From the NCBI GenBank assembly GCA_017983515.1, contig JAGOBF010000007.1:1-64000 (forward strand): a DNA stretch of 64,000 bases, written 5' to 3'. The stretch is from Promineifilum sp. (GTDB lineage: Bacteria; Chloroflexota; Anaerolineae; Promineifilales; Promineifilaceae). The notes below the pieces were generated by a model. It was not told the origin of the DNA and ran no database searches. It saw only the letters and a program-made list of their open reading frames with translations. Made by a program: the position numbers and the translations under genes. This document shows positions 17,402 to 26,116 of this stretch, piece by piece (the first letter of the stretch is position 1; each line of letters opens with the position of its first letter).

Positions 17402-18481
17402 TCACGATAATGACGACCAGACTTCCAGCTTACTCTTGACGCGGCGGATGACCTCATTGGTAAATTGATCCGTCTTCGTGTCCCCGCCGAGGTCGGCCGT
17501 ACGAATACCCTCGTAGACCGCTTCCAGCGTGGCCTCGTAGATGGCGCGGCTGGCCGACTTCAGTTCTCGTTCCTTCATGTAGCCCAGCAACCCGGCCGCG
17601 GCCAGGATCATCGCCATCGGGTTTGCCACGTTCTTGCCCTGTAAACTGGGGGCCGTGCCGTGCGGTGCTTCGGCCATGACAGAATCGATGTTCCCCTCCT
17701 GATTGATGGAGATGACCATCGACTCCGACCCGGCAATGGAGCCGAACATCTGCAACACCATGTCGGACAGTAAGTCACCGTCGCGATTGAGGGAGGGGAT
17801 GACCAGTGCATCACCGGTCGTCGCCAGCAAGAGGGCGAAGGTAGCGTCGATCAGTTGCGGCTCGTAGCGAACGTCGGGGTGGCGGGCCGCGGCGGCATCC
17901 ATCTCTTCCTTGAACATCCCCTCATAGACGGGGCTGACGGTGTATTTGGGGCCGCCGAATACTTTGGCCCGATTGTCTTTGGCGTGTTGGAAGGCGAACT
18001 CGGACACGGCCCGGCATACCCAGCGAGAGATCTTCTCGGTGCGAAAAGCAAGTTCATCCAGACTGCCGGCCTCTCCCTCGCGCCACTCGCGCGCGCCATA
18101 AGCGTCGTCGCGGGCCATACGCACGATGCTGATTGGCGCGTAGATGCCGCCGACGGCCCGCACGCCAGGGATGCGCCGGCCGGTGCGCAGGATGATCTCG
18201 GCATCCATTACCTCGCGCAGGATAGCATTGGGGCTGCCGACGTCGCCGCGCGTCTCCGGGGTGATGGTCGCCGCCTTCAGGCCGACGTGATAGTCGCGGA
18301 TGGCCTGGCCCGCCTCATAGACGACCTTGTTCTCCGTCGCCCGGCGATTCTCCAGGCCCAAGTCAAATCGCAGCAGTTCCAATGGGTAGCGAATGACATC
18401 TTCCTGCAGGACGCGCAAGGCCTCTTCCAGTAACTCCTGGCCGGTCTGATCGCCATCGAGAACGACAATGGTTCTGCTCAT
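17402..18481 (-). CDS. Isocitrate/isopropylmalate dehydrogenase family protein
   Basis: 359 residues. The N-terminus has the family opening (VVLDGDQTGQELLEEALRVL). Catalytic and metal elements are visible: KYTVSPVYEGMF with the active-site Lys, LIDATFALL, and NRDGDLLSDM with metal-binding Asp residues. The cofactor segment is MAEAPHGTAPSLQGKNVANP. These enzymes oxidatively decarboxylate 3-hydroxyacids with NAD(P)+. It differs from canonical Icd and LeuB (GDQTG for GDGIG, APHGTAP for PVHGSAP), so isocitrate, isopropylmalate, homoisocitrate or tartrate/malate types all remain possible. The FemAB-like gene ends 55 bases upstream. Confidence 0.82.
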   Translation of the reverse strand: MSRTIVVLDGDQTGQELLEEALRVLQEDVIRYPLELLRFDLGLENRRATENKVVYEAGQAIRDYHVGLKAATITPETRGDVGSPNAILREVMDAEIILRTGRRIPGVRAVGGIYAPISIVRMARDDAYGAREWREGEAGSLDELAFRTEKISRWVCRAVSEFAFQHAKDNRAKVFGGPKYTVSPVYEGMFKEEMDAAAARHPDVRYEPQLIDATFALLLATTGDALVIPSLNRDGDLLSDMVLQMFGSIAGSESMVISINQEGNIDSVMAEAPHGTAPSLQGKNVANPMAMILAAAGLLGYMKERELKSASRAIYEATLEAVYEGIRTADLGGDTKTDQFTNEVIRRVKSKLEVWSSLS

Positions 18482-18536
18482 CTTTCACATTTCTCCAATC
18501 GAATTTAAACGGCCGGGCCGGGAGCGTGCGCGCCCA

Positions 18537-19667
18537 TCAGCCGGGAAATGAGTCGCCGCCCGGCCGCTCCTGTCCAGCGCGTAGCCGATTCAGGTAGCGT
18601 GGAATCGCCTGAGTATACAAGCGATATAAGAGCGGCCGCGCCGGATAATCCCACGCACCGATGAAGCGTACCACCTCGCCGTTGAATCCGGCCTTGAACC
18701 GCCATACACCCCACAGTCGGTCCGATTCGCTAAAGTCATCGGGTGCGCCCCAAAAATCGTACACCTTACTACCCTGCGCCCGCGCCCAGCGGATAGCTTC
18801 CCATTGCAGCAGGTGATTAGGCATCCGCTCACGGGCCTGATCACTCGACGCGCCATACATGTAGATGACGCGCTCGCCGAAGCGCACGAGGATGATCGCC
18901 GCCACGGCCTGCCCCTCGACCTCGGCCACCAACGGCTGGGCCATGCCCGCGTCGTAGAGCGCCGTCCAGCCATCCAGGTAGTAGGCCGCGGGGCGCACGG
19001 TGAAGTCGTCGCGTGCGGCCGTTTCCCGATACATGGCAACCAGCGTCGGAAAATCGGCCGGCGTGCCCAGCCTCACGCTCACGCCCTTGCGCTCGGCCAG
19101 ACGAATATTGTAACGGGTCTTCTGTTTCATCGCCGCCAGCAATTGTTCTTCCGTCGCCTCTAGTGGCAGTTCAACGGTATTGCGAAACTGAATCTGCTCA
19201 GCGGATGGGAGCCAACCTCGGTCGCGCAGGTCGCGCATAACGGCCGAGCCCAGCGGCGACGGTCGCTCCGCCTCCAAACCCCAACTGCGGGCGATCTCAG
19301 GGTCGATTTTGATGAAGATAGCCCGCTCGCGTCTGGCCAATTGCTCCAGCTTACCCAACACTTGCCGTCGCAGCGCGATGTCGTGGTAATCGAGCGCCGG
19401 GCCGCGGGGCACGTACAGGATGCAAAACGGCGTCCGGGGGATACGTCGCTTCAACACCATCGCCGCGGCGGTTGGCCCCCAGCGGCCTTCGGCCACGGTC
19501 AGCGTCATCGGCCGCGCTTCCCAGCCCCAGCGCGACTTGAATTGCCCCCAGGCCCAACTCTGCAGGGCATGGGCATAGGGCAGGCGCGCCAGAGCCGCCT
19601 GCCAGGCGGCGGGTGAGCTTTCAGCCTTGAAGGCCGACGCGCGGTAAATGGGTTGATCGGTCGCCAT
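18537..19667 (-). CDS. FemAB-like peptidoglycan aminoacyl-ligase / GNAT protein (copy 1)
   Basis: 376 residues: two GNAT-like halves as in FemABX proteins. Markers are ALQSWAWGQFKSRWGW (34-49), LYVPRGPALDY, MKQKTRYNIRLAERKGVSV (about 178-196) and MYGASSDQARERMPNHLLQWEAI. The family adds amino acids from aminoacyl-tRNA to lipid II, building interpeptide bridges, at the inner face of the membrane. The coiled-coil tRNA-binding arm of staphylococcal FemA is missing, as in Weissella-type FemX. A related paralog lies at 21051-22112, on the other side of the antiporter gene. Confidence 0.82.
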   Translation of the reverse strand: MATDQPIYRASAFKAESSPAAWQAALARLPYAHALQSWAWGQFKSRWGWEARPMTLTVAEGRWGPTAAAMVLKRRIPRTPFCILYVPRGPALDYHDIALRRQVLGKLEQLARRERAIFIKIDPEIARSWGLEAERPSPLGSAVMRDLRDRGWLPSAEQIQFRNTVELPLEATEEQLLAAMKQKTRYNIRLAERKGVSVRLGTPADFPTLVAMYRETAARDDFTVRPAAYYLDGWTALYDAGMAQPLVAEVEGQAVAAIILVRFGERVIYMYGASSDQARERMPNHLLQWEAIRWARAQGSKVYDFWGAPDDFSESDRLWGVWRFKAGFNGEVVRFIGAWDYPARPLLYRLYTQAIPRYLNRLRAGQERPGGDSFPG

Positions 19668-19876
19668 CAGTACAAAAAAAGTGCGGCGCAGGGCCGCGAT
19701 TCATCCAATCATACCGCGATCACTCGTGTGGCGCATCATCCTGCGGTTGATTGCATACTCGATGCAGTGTGGCCCACGGGCCAGAGCGCTTCGGCAACAT
19801 GCTTTGAACATGTTTGATATTGGATGAGATGGCTGCGATCCATCCCTGGGCAGCTACACATCATCCTGTTTTTTCG

Positions 19877-19904
19877 TTGGTTCTGCCGATTGTTCTGATA
19901 CAAT
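19877..19904 (+). promoter_or_regulatory. Promoter of the Ca2+/H+ antiporter gene
   Basis: TTGGTT (19877-19882), 16-base spacer, TACAAT (19899-19904). The ATG at 19944 follows a GGAGGG ribosome site. The rest of the 276-base gap before this gene shows nothing recognisable. Confidence 0.45.
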
Positions 19905-19943
19905 TCGGCACCATTCTGGACAGGCTTCGGAGGGAACTATTCA

Positions 19944-21029
19944 ATGAAAGGATTTCTAGGCAAAATTGAACACTGGATCGGGCTAAACCCTATTCTCCTC
20001 ATTCTGGCCCTGTTTATCCCTGTCGCCATCATTCTCGAATTCACTCATGCCAACCCGGTAATGATTCTGCTGGCCTCGGCGCTGGCTATTGTGCCCCTGG
20101 CGGCGATGATCGGTGAGGGTACCGAAACGCTGGCCGAAAAGATTGGGGAGCGCGCCGGCGGCCTGTTGAACGCAACCCTGGGCAACGCCGCTGAGCTAAT
20201 CATTGCCATTGTAGCCTTGCGCAAGGGGCTAATCGACCTCGTATTAGCATCAATCACCGGCTCCATTCTGGGCAACCTGTTGCTGATCATGGGCCTTTCC
20301 CTGCTCGTCGGCGGACTCCGGCACGGTTACCAGAAATTTAATCGCGAGAACGCCGGCCTCGATGCCACGTTGCTGGTGTTGGCCGTGTTCACGGTGGCGA
20401 TTCCCTCGTTTTTCAATCAGGCGTTGGAACCCGACTTCGTGCGCGTCGAATATCTCAGCATCGGCGCGGCGATCGCCATCCTCATTATGTATGGGTTGGT
20501 GATCCTCCATTCATTCACGTCGAAAGCGCCCGAAGGCGACCCACAGGCGCGCGAAGCCCACGCCCCTACCGGCTGGAGCACGACCCATGCCCTCATCATC
20601 CTCGTCGTCGCCGTGGGCTTCATCGCCCTGCTTTCGGAATTCCTGGTGGGGGCCGTCGAGCCGGTGACGCAAGCGCTGGGCCTCAGCGAATTCTTTCTAG
20701 GCATCATCCTGATCCCGCTGGTGGGCAATGCCGCCGAGCATTTTGTCGCCGTCCAGGTGGCGGCTAAGAACAAGATGGATTTGGCCCTGAGCATCGCCAT
20801 CGGCTCCAGTTTGCAGATCGCCCTGTTCGTCGCGCCGCTGCTCGTCTTCATCAGCCTGGCGCTGGGCAATCCCATGCCGCTGGAGTTCACGACCTACGAG
20901 ATTTTGGCCGTGTCGGCCGCGTCGCTCATTGCCGCCCTTGTCTCGCTCGACGGCCGCAGCAACTGGCTCGAAGGAGCCATGTTGCTGGTGTTGTACGCGA
21001 TTCTGGCGGTAGCGTTCTTCTTCCTCTAA
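19944..21029 (+). CDS. Calcium/proton antiporter (CaCA superfamily, Cax/ChaA type)
   Basis: 361 residues, eleven hydrophobic segments. The two alpha-repeat signatures typical of CAX proteins are present: GNAAELIIAIVALRKG (about 80-95) and GNAAEHFVAVQVA (about 258-270), plus EGTETLAEKIGE in the first half. The charged linker after the sixth helix (SKAPEGDPQAREAH) is the usual acidic central loop. It exports Ca2+ in exchange for protons across the cytoplasmic membrane. It is a single-gene unit with its own promoter, converging on the second FemAB-like gene 21 bases downstream. Confidence 0.92.
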   Translation: MKGFLGKIEHWIGLNPILLILALFIPVAIILEFTHANPVMILLASALAIVPLAAMIGEGTETLAEKIGERAGGLLNATLGNAAELIIAIVALRKGLIDLVLASITGSILGNLLLIMGLSLLVGGLRHGYQKFNRENAGLDATLLVLAVFTVAIPSFFNQALEPDFVRVEYLSIGAAIAILIMYGLVILHSFTSKAPEGDPQAREAHAPTGWSTTHALIILVVAVGFIALLSEFLVGAVEPVTQALGLSEFFLGIILIPLVGNAAEHFVAVQVAAKNKMDLALSIAIGSSLQIALFVAPLLVFISLALGNPMPLEFTTYEILAVSAASLIAALVSLDGRSNWLEGAMLLVLYAILAVAFFFL

Positions 21030-21050
21030 TAACGGAAGCGTGAAGCGTTC

Positions 21051-22112
21051 CTAGTGTTGTCCGCGTCGCCGGGTGTAGATGCGGTGAAGCAGCTTGTTGT
21101 AGACACGGTCGGCCGCGCCCACCGTCCGCACAACCTCGCCGCCAAAGCCGCGCTTGAAGCGATAGACCGGCCACAATCCGTGCTGGTTGTCGGTAAAAGC
21201 CGCTTCCAGTTCGGGTTCTTCGGCATCGGGTACGCCCCACATGTCATATGTGGCACAGCCGCGCGCTTTGGCCCAGCGTATGGCTGCCCATTGTGCGGCG
21301 TAGGCCGGCATACGCTGCCGCTCTTCGTCGCTCGAAGCGCCATAGAGATAGGCGGCCGAGTGGCCTGAGGCGAAGACCATCACCCCGGCCAGCGGCCTGC
21401 CCTCGTATTCGGCCAGCCACAGAGCCGCGTTCTGTGGAGCAAATAATTCGTAGGCCGCGCGGTAGTAGTTCGAGTCGTGGACGCCGAAATTGTCGCGTTG
21501 CCCCGTGATGAGCATCAAGCGGTTGAAGGCGGGCAAATCGGCGGCCGTGCCTTGGCGAACGGTGACGCCCTTCTTCTCGGCCAGCCGGATGTTGTAGCGC
21601 GTCTTCTGTTTCATGCGCCCCAGGATCTCGTCTTCGGCCGGTCGTAGGTCGAGCACGATGGTGCGCGGCGGCTGGATGGTGTCCGGAGACGGGACGCAGC
21701 CATGCCGCCGGTAAAGCGCCTCCCATTCCTCCGGCCCCATCTCCTGCCGCCAGATGCGCGGCTCGATCTTGACCATCCCCGCGCCCCGGCTGTAGGCTGC
21801 CTGGTCGATATGATTAAACAGGACGTCGACCTGCTCGGCGTCATCCCAATCAACCAGGGGGCCGTGGGGCACGTAGCCCAGCTTGACGATGCCTAAAGCC
21901 ACCGAACGAAAGAGAATCTGCGCCCCGCCCACCAGGCGGCCGTCGCGCCGCATCCACACACGTTGCGTCGACCAACCGAAGCGACTCTTCAGACGCGCCC
22001 AGTTGGTTGTCTGCAACAGACTGCCGCGTGGATGCGCGGCCACAAAAGCGTCCCACTCGGCATCCGCCTCCGAATAGGGCTGCTCGCCCAACTCAAACAT
22101 GTTTGCAACCAT
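21051..22112 (-). CDS. FemAB-like peptidoglycan aminoacyl-ligase / GNAT protein (copy 2)
   Basis: 353 residues from the ATG at 22112. Same architecture as copy 1, with LLQTTNWARLKSRFGW, LGYVPHGPLVDW, MKQKTRYNIRLAEKKGVTV, LYGASSDEERQRMPAYAAQW and YDMWGVPD. The start is chosen because a perfect TATAAT lies 9 bases upstream; a second ATG at 22100 is possible. An upstream in-frame start would place the promoter inside the gene. The role is probably the same as copy 1, perhaps adding a different residue to the bridge. It is divergent from the zinc-ribbon gene. Confidence 0.82.
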   Translation of the reverse strand: MVANMFELGEQPYSEADAEWDAFVAAHPRGSLLQTTNWARLKSRFGWSTQRVWMRRDGRLVGGAQILFRSVALGIVKLGYVPHGPLVDWDDAEQVDVLFNHIDQAAYSRGAGMVKIEPRIWRQEMGPEEWEALYRRHGCVPSPDTIQPPRTIVLDLRPAEDEILGRMKQKTRYNIRLAEKKGVTVRQGTAADLPAFNRLMLITGQRDNFGVHDSNYYRAAYELFAPQNAALWLAEYEGRPLAGVMVFASGHSAAYLYGASSDEERQRMPAYAAQWAAIRWAKARGCATYDMWGVPDAEEPELEAAFTDNQHGLWPVYRFKRGFGGEVVRTVGAADRVYNKLLHRIYTRRRGQH

Positions 22113-22121
22113 AGAGGGCGG

Positions 22122-22127
22122 ATTATA
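22122..22127 (-). promoter_or_regulatory. -10 box of a probable leaderless promoter (FemAB-like copy 2)
   Basis: Perfect TATAAT on the minus strand, 9 bases before the ATG at 22112, with no ribosome site between and only a weak -35. Confidence 0.5.
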
Positions 22128-22157
22128 CCCCGGGTTCGTCAATCCGGGTCGATGTGC

Positions 22158-22163
22158 TACAAT
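22158..22163 (+). promoter_or_regulatory. -10 box of the zinc-ribbon gene
   Basis: TACAAT preceded 17 bases upstream by TTCGTC (22135-22140). The leader of about 20 bases before the ATG at 22189 contains AGAGGC. Together with the minus-strand box at 22122 it forms a compact divergent promoter. Confidence 0.4.
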
Positions 22164-22188
22164 GCCTGACACCAGAGGCAAAACATCG

Positions 22189-22887
22189 ATGAGCCAGGCA
22201 CGAGTCCTTTACGACCTACAACAAATCGACAACGAGATTCGGGCGCAAAAGCAACGCCTGGGTGAGGTGTTGCGCTTGCAGAAGGAACCGGCCGCCTTGC
22301 TGGCCGCCCGCGAGCGTGCCGCGGCCGCCCAGGCCAATCTGCAACAGTGGCAGTCCAAACACAAAGACCTGGCGCTGGAAATCGCCTCGCTGGCCGAGAA
22401 GGCCAAACGCTCTGAAGAACGCCTCTACTCCGGCACGGTCAAGAACACTAAAGAGCTGACCGATTTGCAGAAAGAGATCGAAGGGCTCGGCCGGCGGCGC
22501 GCCTCGCTTGAGGATGACGCCCTGCTGATGATGATGGAGATCGACGAGAGCAAAGGTATTCAGACCGCGACTAGTAGTGAGGCGGAAAAGCTGGCCGGCG
22601 AGTTTACCGCCGCCTCGGCCGCCTTACGCCGGGAGCAGCAGACGCTGGCGCTGCACCTCAACTCGTTGCTCGAAAAGCGAGCACGGCACGTGGTGCTGGC
22701 TGAACCGGCGTTGTTAAAATCGTATGACGCCATCGCCCGCCAGAAGAATGGCTTGGCCGTCGCCGGGCTGCAAGCCAATAAGTGTCTCGGTTGCCGGCTG
22801 ACACTTTCCAACGCCGTCGTTCGAGCCGCGACTGAGGGCAAGCTGGTCTACTGCGAAAACTGCGGCCGAATTCTCTGTCCCATTTGA
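22189..22887 (+). CDS. Coiled-coil protein with C-terminal zinc ribbon (COG1579 / CT398-like)
   Basis: 232 residues. Residues about 5-175 are charged heptad-rich helix, an antiparallel coiled coil interrupted by the conserved turn RLYSGTVKNTKELTDLQKEI. The C-terminus has two CxxC knuckles (CLGCRL and CENCGRILCP), a rubredoxin-like zinc ribbon. The family is widespread; proposed roles include nucleic-acid binding and membrane or flagellar partner binding, and no single function can be assigned. The ATG at 22189 is preferred over one 90 bases upstream because the promoter -10 box lies between. galE follows 61 bases later. Confidence 0.85.
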   Translation: MSQARVLYDLQQIDNEIRAQKQRLGEVLRLQKEPAALLAARERAAAAQANLQQWQSKHKDLALEIASLAEKAKRSEERLYSGTVKNTKELTDLQKEIEGLGRRRASLEDDALLMMMEIDESKGIQTATSSEAEKLAGEFTAASAALRREQQTLALHLNSLLEKRARHVVLAEPALLKSYDAIARQKNGLAVAGLQANKCLGCRLTLSNAVVRAATEGKLVYCENCGRILCPI

Positions 22888-22948
22888 TCGATCTGGGTCT
22901 ATTCACCAGCCCGCTTTCCACCTTCTATCATTCTACGGAAGAATATTC

Positions 22949-23968
22949 ATGCGCATTCTGGTCACCGGCGGGGCCGGTTACATTGGCAGCCACACAACGC
23001 TTGAATTGCTCCGCGCCGGGCATGATGTCGTCGTTGTGGACAATCTCGTCAACAGTTATGAGGAAGCTCTGCGTCGGGTGGAATCGCTGGCCGGCAAGTC
23101 GTTGACCTTTTATCGGGTCGATTTGCTGGATGAGGACGGTCTCGAAGCCGTTTTCCGAGCCGCCCCGATTGAGGCCGTGATCCACTTCGCGGCGCTCAAG
23201 TCCGTCGGTGAGTCAGTGGCTCGGCCGCTACGCTATTATCACAACAACGTCACCGGCACGATCAATCTGCTGCAATGCATGGCTCGCTATGACGTACGCC
23301 GGCTGGTCTTCAGCTCGTCGGCCACCGTATACGGCGATCCGCCGACGATGCCCATCACCGAGGACACCCCTTTGGCCCCGGTCAATCCCTACGGCCAGAC
23401 CAAGGTCATGGTGGAGAATATCCTGCTCGACTTGCATCAGGCCGATGATCGCTGGGCCATCGCCATCCTGCGCTACTTCAATCCCATCGGCGCCGACTCC
23501 AGCGGCCACATCGGCGAAGACCCCAATGGCGTACCCAATAATTTAGTGCCCTATCTCGCGCGCGTGGCCGCCGGTCGTCTGCCTTTTCTGCCGGTCTACG
23601 GCGATACGTATTCGACGCCGGACGGCACCGGCATTCGCGATTACATCCATGTCGTCGATCTGGCGCTAGGGCATCTGCTGGCCCTGGAGAAGCTCAACGA
23701 CTCAGTCGGGTTGTTTACTTATAATTTGGGCACGGGCCGGGGATACAGCGTGCTTGAACTGGTGGAGGCGTTTGGGCGCGTTTGCGGCCGCGAACTTCCG
23801 ATCAAGATCGTGGCCCCGCGTCCGGGCGACGCCGCCGTTTCTTATGCCGATTCATCCCGTGCGGCGCGGGAATTAGGCTGGCGCGCGGCGCGCGATCTGG
23901 ACACGATGGTGGCCGATACTTGGCGCTGGCAATCACAGAATCCCGACGGCTATGGGGGCGAAGCCTGA
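22949..23968 (+). CDS. galE: UDP-glucose 4-epimerase
   Basis: 339 residues. The N-terminal NAD motif GGAGYIGSH is at residues 7-15. The catalytic Ser/Tyr/Lys are in FSSSATVYGDP and NPYGQTKVMVE. YFNPIGADSSGHIGEDP and the C-terminal GTGRGYSVLELVEAF complete the match. It interconverts UDP-glucose and UDP-galactose (or the N-acetyl forms), supplying sugar donors to the exopolysaccharide locus and the cell wall. A GGAAGA ribosome site precedes the ATG. It shares direction with the zinc-ribbon gene but may have its own control. Confidence 0.96.
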   Translation: MRILVTGGAGYIGSHTTLELLRAGHDVVVVDNLVNSYEEALRRVESLAGKSLTFYRVDLLDEDGLEAVFRAAPIEAVIHFAALKSVGESVARPLRYYHNNVTGTINLLQCMARYDVRRLVFSSSATVYGDPPTMPITEDTPLAPVNPYGQTKVMVENILLDLHQADDRWAIAILRYFNPIGADSSGHIGEDPNGVPNNLVPYLARVAAGRLPFLPVYGDTYSTPDGTGIRDYIHVVDLALGHLLALEKLNDSVGLFTYNLGTGRGYSVLELVEAFGRVCGRELPIKIVAPRPGDAAVSYADSSRAARELGWRAARDLDTMVADTWRWQSQNPDGYGGEA

Positions 23969-23969
23969 T

Positions 23970-23990
23970 TTAGGGCTTAGGGCTAGTCCC
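23970..23990. repeat. TTAGGGC heptamer pair at the xdhC stop codon
   Basis: TTAGGGC TTAGGGC TAGTCCC in register. The first unit supplies the TAA stop codon of the minus-strand xdhC gene and the rest its last codons. Confidence 0.45.
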
Positions 23991-25013
23991 ATCTGGACTG
24001 TTGCGATAAACGGCCACTACCTCGGCCATAATCGCCAGGGCGATCTCTTCCGGATTGTTGGCCCCGATCGCCAGCCCCACCGGCGCGTGGATGCGCGCCA
24101 GTTGTTCCTCGGTGAAACCCAGCGCCGACAGACGTTCCCGCCGCCGGGCGTGGGTCGTGCGGCTTCCCAGCGCGCCAATATAGAAGACGTCGCTCGTCAG
24201 AGCCGCCCGCAGCGCCGGGTCGTCGATCTTGGGATCATGGGTGAGGGTCACGACGGCCATGTCTGACCGCAGCTGAATTTCCTCAAAAGCCTTATCCGGC
24301 CACAAAGGCAACAACTTGTCGACGGCCGGAAAGCGCGATTGGCTGCCGAAGGCGCGACGTGGATCGATGACGACTGTCCGATACCCCAGAATTTTGGCCA
24401 ACTCGGCCAGGGCGATGGCGACATGTGCCCCACCGACGAGGATCAGGGCCGGCGACGGCCGCATGACATTGACGAATAGCTCAACCCCATCCGGCAGATC
24501 CATGCTCGCCGAATTGTGGGTTTGTCGGGCCCAATCGACGGCCTGCTGATCCCACGCTGCGCCAAGCGTGCCGGAAATGGTTTCATCGGCGACGACCACA
24601 TGGCGGCCGATCTGGTCATCAGATCCGCGAATGACGGTGATAGTAGTCACCGGCAGATGGGCAATGACCCGTTCCCGTGCCTTCGCATAGGCGTCGGCGT
24701 CCAGGCGCTCGACAAAAACATCGATCTGGCCGCCACAACCCAGTCCCACGCCCCAGGCGGTCTCATCGGCCACGCCGAAATGGAGAAGCTGCGGCCGCCC
24801 CGTCGCCAGCACCTCATTGCCGGCCTCGATGACCGCGCCCTCAACGCAACCGCCACTGACCGATCCGGCAATGGCCCGTCCCTCGGCCGTGAAGGCCATT
24901 TTGGCCCCAACCTTGCGCGGCGCCGATCCCCAAGTCGTGATGACTGTCGCCAGAGCAATCTCCGACTCCTCGGCCGCTAACCACTCGTCCACTGCGTTGA
25001 TAACTTCTTTCAT
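23970..25013 (-). CDS. XdhC/CoxI family molybdenum-enzyme maturation protein (copy 1)
   Basis: 347 residues from the ATG at 25013; an in-frame codon 33 residues upstream is rejected because XdhC proteins start at this point. The N-terminal domain has TTWGSAPRKVGAKMAF and SVSGGCVEGAV; the C-terminal Rossmann domain has LILVGGAHVAIALAELAKILG and ALGSRTTHARRRERL. The family protects molybdenum cofactor and inserts it, sulfurated, into xanthine-dehydrogenase-type enzymes. Here it is separated by 27 kb from the hydroxylase cluster at 52-60 kb, which has its own shorter XdhC. The last codons and the stop are formed by a TTAGGGC heptamer repeat. Confidence 0.85.
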   Translation of the reverse strand: MKEVINAVDEWLAAEESEIALATVITTWGSAPRKVGAKMAFTAEGRAIAGSVSGGCVEGAVIEAGNEVLATGRPQLLHFGVADETAWGVGLGCGGQIDVFVERLDADAYAKARERVIAHLPVTTITVIRGSDDQIGRHVVVADETISGTLGAAWDQQAVDWARQTHNSASMDLPDGVELFVNVMRPSPALILVGGAHVAIALAELAKILGYRTVVIDPRRAFGSQSRFPAVDKLLPLWPDKAFEEIQLRSDMAVVTLTHDPKIDDPALRAALTSDVFYIGALGSRTTHARRRERLSALGFTEEQLARIHAPVGLAIGANNPEEIALAIMAEVVAVYRNSPDGTSPKP

Positions 25014-25128
25014 GATATGGATGATTCTAATGGATGAACGGTGGCCGTCAACTTGACTAACACCCGGTGTCTCTTCGCAAAGGGCTTCCGGGCATGTGAC
25101 GACTATGTGCAATTGCCCTGGGCCATGC

Positions 25129-25134
25129 TAGAAT
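25129..25134 (+). promoter_or_regulatory. -10 box of a probable leaderless promoter (fmt)
   Basis: TAGAAT ends 7 bases before the GTG at 25142. The alternative ATG at 25133 overlaps the box itself, which supports GTG as the real start. Confidence 0.45.
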
Positions 25135-25141
25135 GACCCGC

Positions 25142-26101
25142 GTGGCGAGAATTATCTTCATGGGTACGCCGGCGTTTGCCGTTCCGTGCCTAATGGCCCT
25201 CATCGAATCACAGACCGTCGTCGGCGTGGTGACGCAGGCCGACAAGCCGGCCGGGCGCGGCCACCAGCTGCGGCCGTCGCCGGTCAAGGTCGTGGCCGAG
25301 GCCGCCGGTATCCCTGTCTACCAGCCCCGGTCGTTGCGCCAGGAAGCGGCGGCCGAGACGTTGCGCCAGTGGCGACCGGACATCATCGTCGTGGCCGCGT
25401 TTGGACAGATACTACGGCCGCATGTGCTCTCATTGCCGCGCCACGGTTGCCTCAACGTCCACGCCTCGTTGTTGCCGCGCTGGCGGGGCGCGTCGCCTAT
25501 TCAGCACGCCATCCTGGCCGGGGATGCGACGACCGGCGTCACGCTCATGCGAATGGATGAAGGGCTGGACACGGGCGACATGTACACGCGGGAGAGTCTG
25601 ACCATCGATCCCCGCGAAACGGCGGCCACGTTGCACGATCGGCTGGCCGCGTTGGGGGCGGAGATGCTGCGCCGCTGGCTTGAGGCTATTCTCGACGGCC
25701 GTCTGACGCCCATTCCCCAGGACAAGGGCGGTTCCACTTACGCGCCGATGATCCACAAGGAAGACGGCGAAATCGACTGGCAACAGGACGCATTGATGCT
25801 TGACCGCCACGTGCGGGCGATGACGCCGTGGCCCGGCGCGTTCACCACGTGGACGGGCGAGACGTTCAAGGTAGTTACCGCCCGTCCGTTGGCCGGCCGG
25901 CCGCTTGCCGACAAGCCAGGGACGGTCATTTGGGGAGCCGACGGCTTGGCCGTGACGACGGGTAAAGGGGCTTTGCTCCTGGAGGCAGTGCAACTTTCCG
26001 GCAAGCGAGTCATGGCCGCCGACGATTTTGTCCGTGGCCGGCCAGATTTCATCGGTGCGATATTGGGCGACACTTCTCTGCCGGACGCGACGACCGGCTG
26101 A
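25142..26101 (+). CDS. fmt: Methionyl-tRNA formyltransferase
   Basis: 319 residues from the GTG at 25142, giving the N-terminus MARIIFMGTPAFAVP that matches the family opening. An ATG three codons upstream (25133) is the alternative, but it overlaps a TAGAAT box. Folate-binding and catalytic segments are present: NVHASLLPRWRGASPIQHAI (the SLLP motif) and TGVTLMRMDEGLDTGDM. A C-terminal OB domain runs from about residue 205. The enzyme formylates initiator Met-tRNA in the cytosol. No def gene is adjacent; panE follows 15 bases downstream, so the genes to 27.9 kb form one operon. Confidence 0.95.
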   Translation: MARIIFMGTPAFAVPCLMALIESQTVVGVVTQADKPAGRGHQLRPSPVKVVAEAAGIPVYQPRSLRQEAAAETLRQWRPDIIVVAAFGQILRPHVLSLPRHGCLNVHASLLPRWRGASPIQHAILAGDATTGVTLMRMDEGLDTGDMYTRESLTIDPRETAATLHDRLAALGAEMLRRWLEAILDGRLTPIPQDKGGSTYAPMIHKEDGEIDWQQDALMLDRHVRAMTPWPGAFTTWTGETFKVVTARPLAGRPLADKPGTVIWGADGLAVTTGKGALLLEAVQLSGKRVMAADDFVRGRPDFIGAILGDTSLPDATTG

Positions 26102-26116
26102 CGGAAAGGTCCGACA

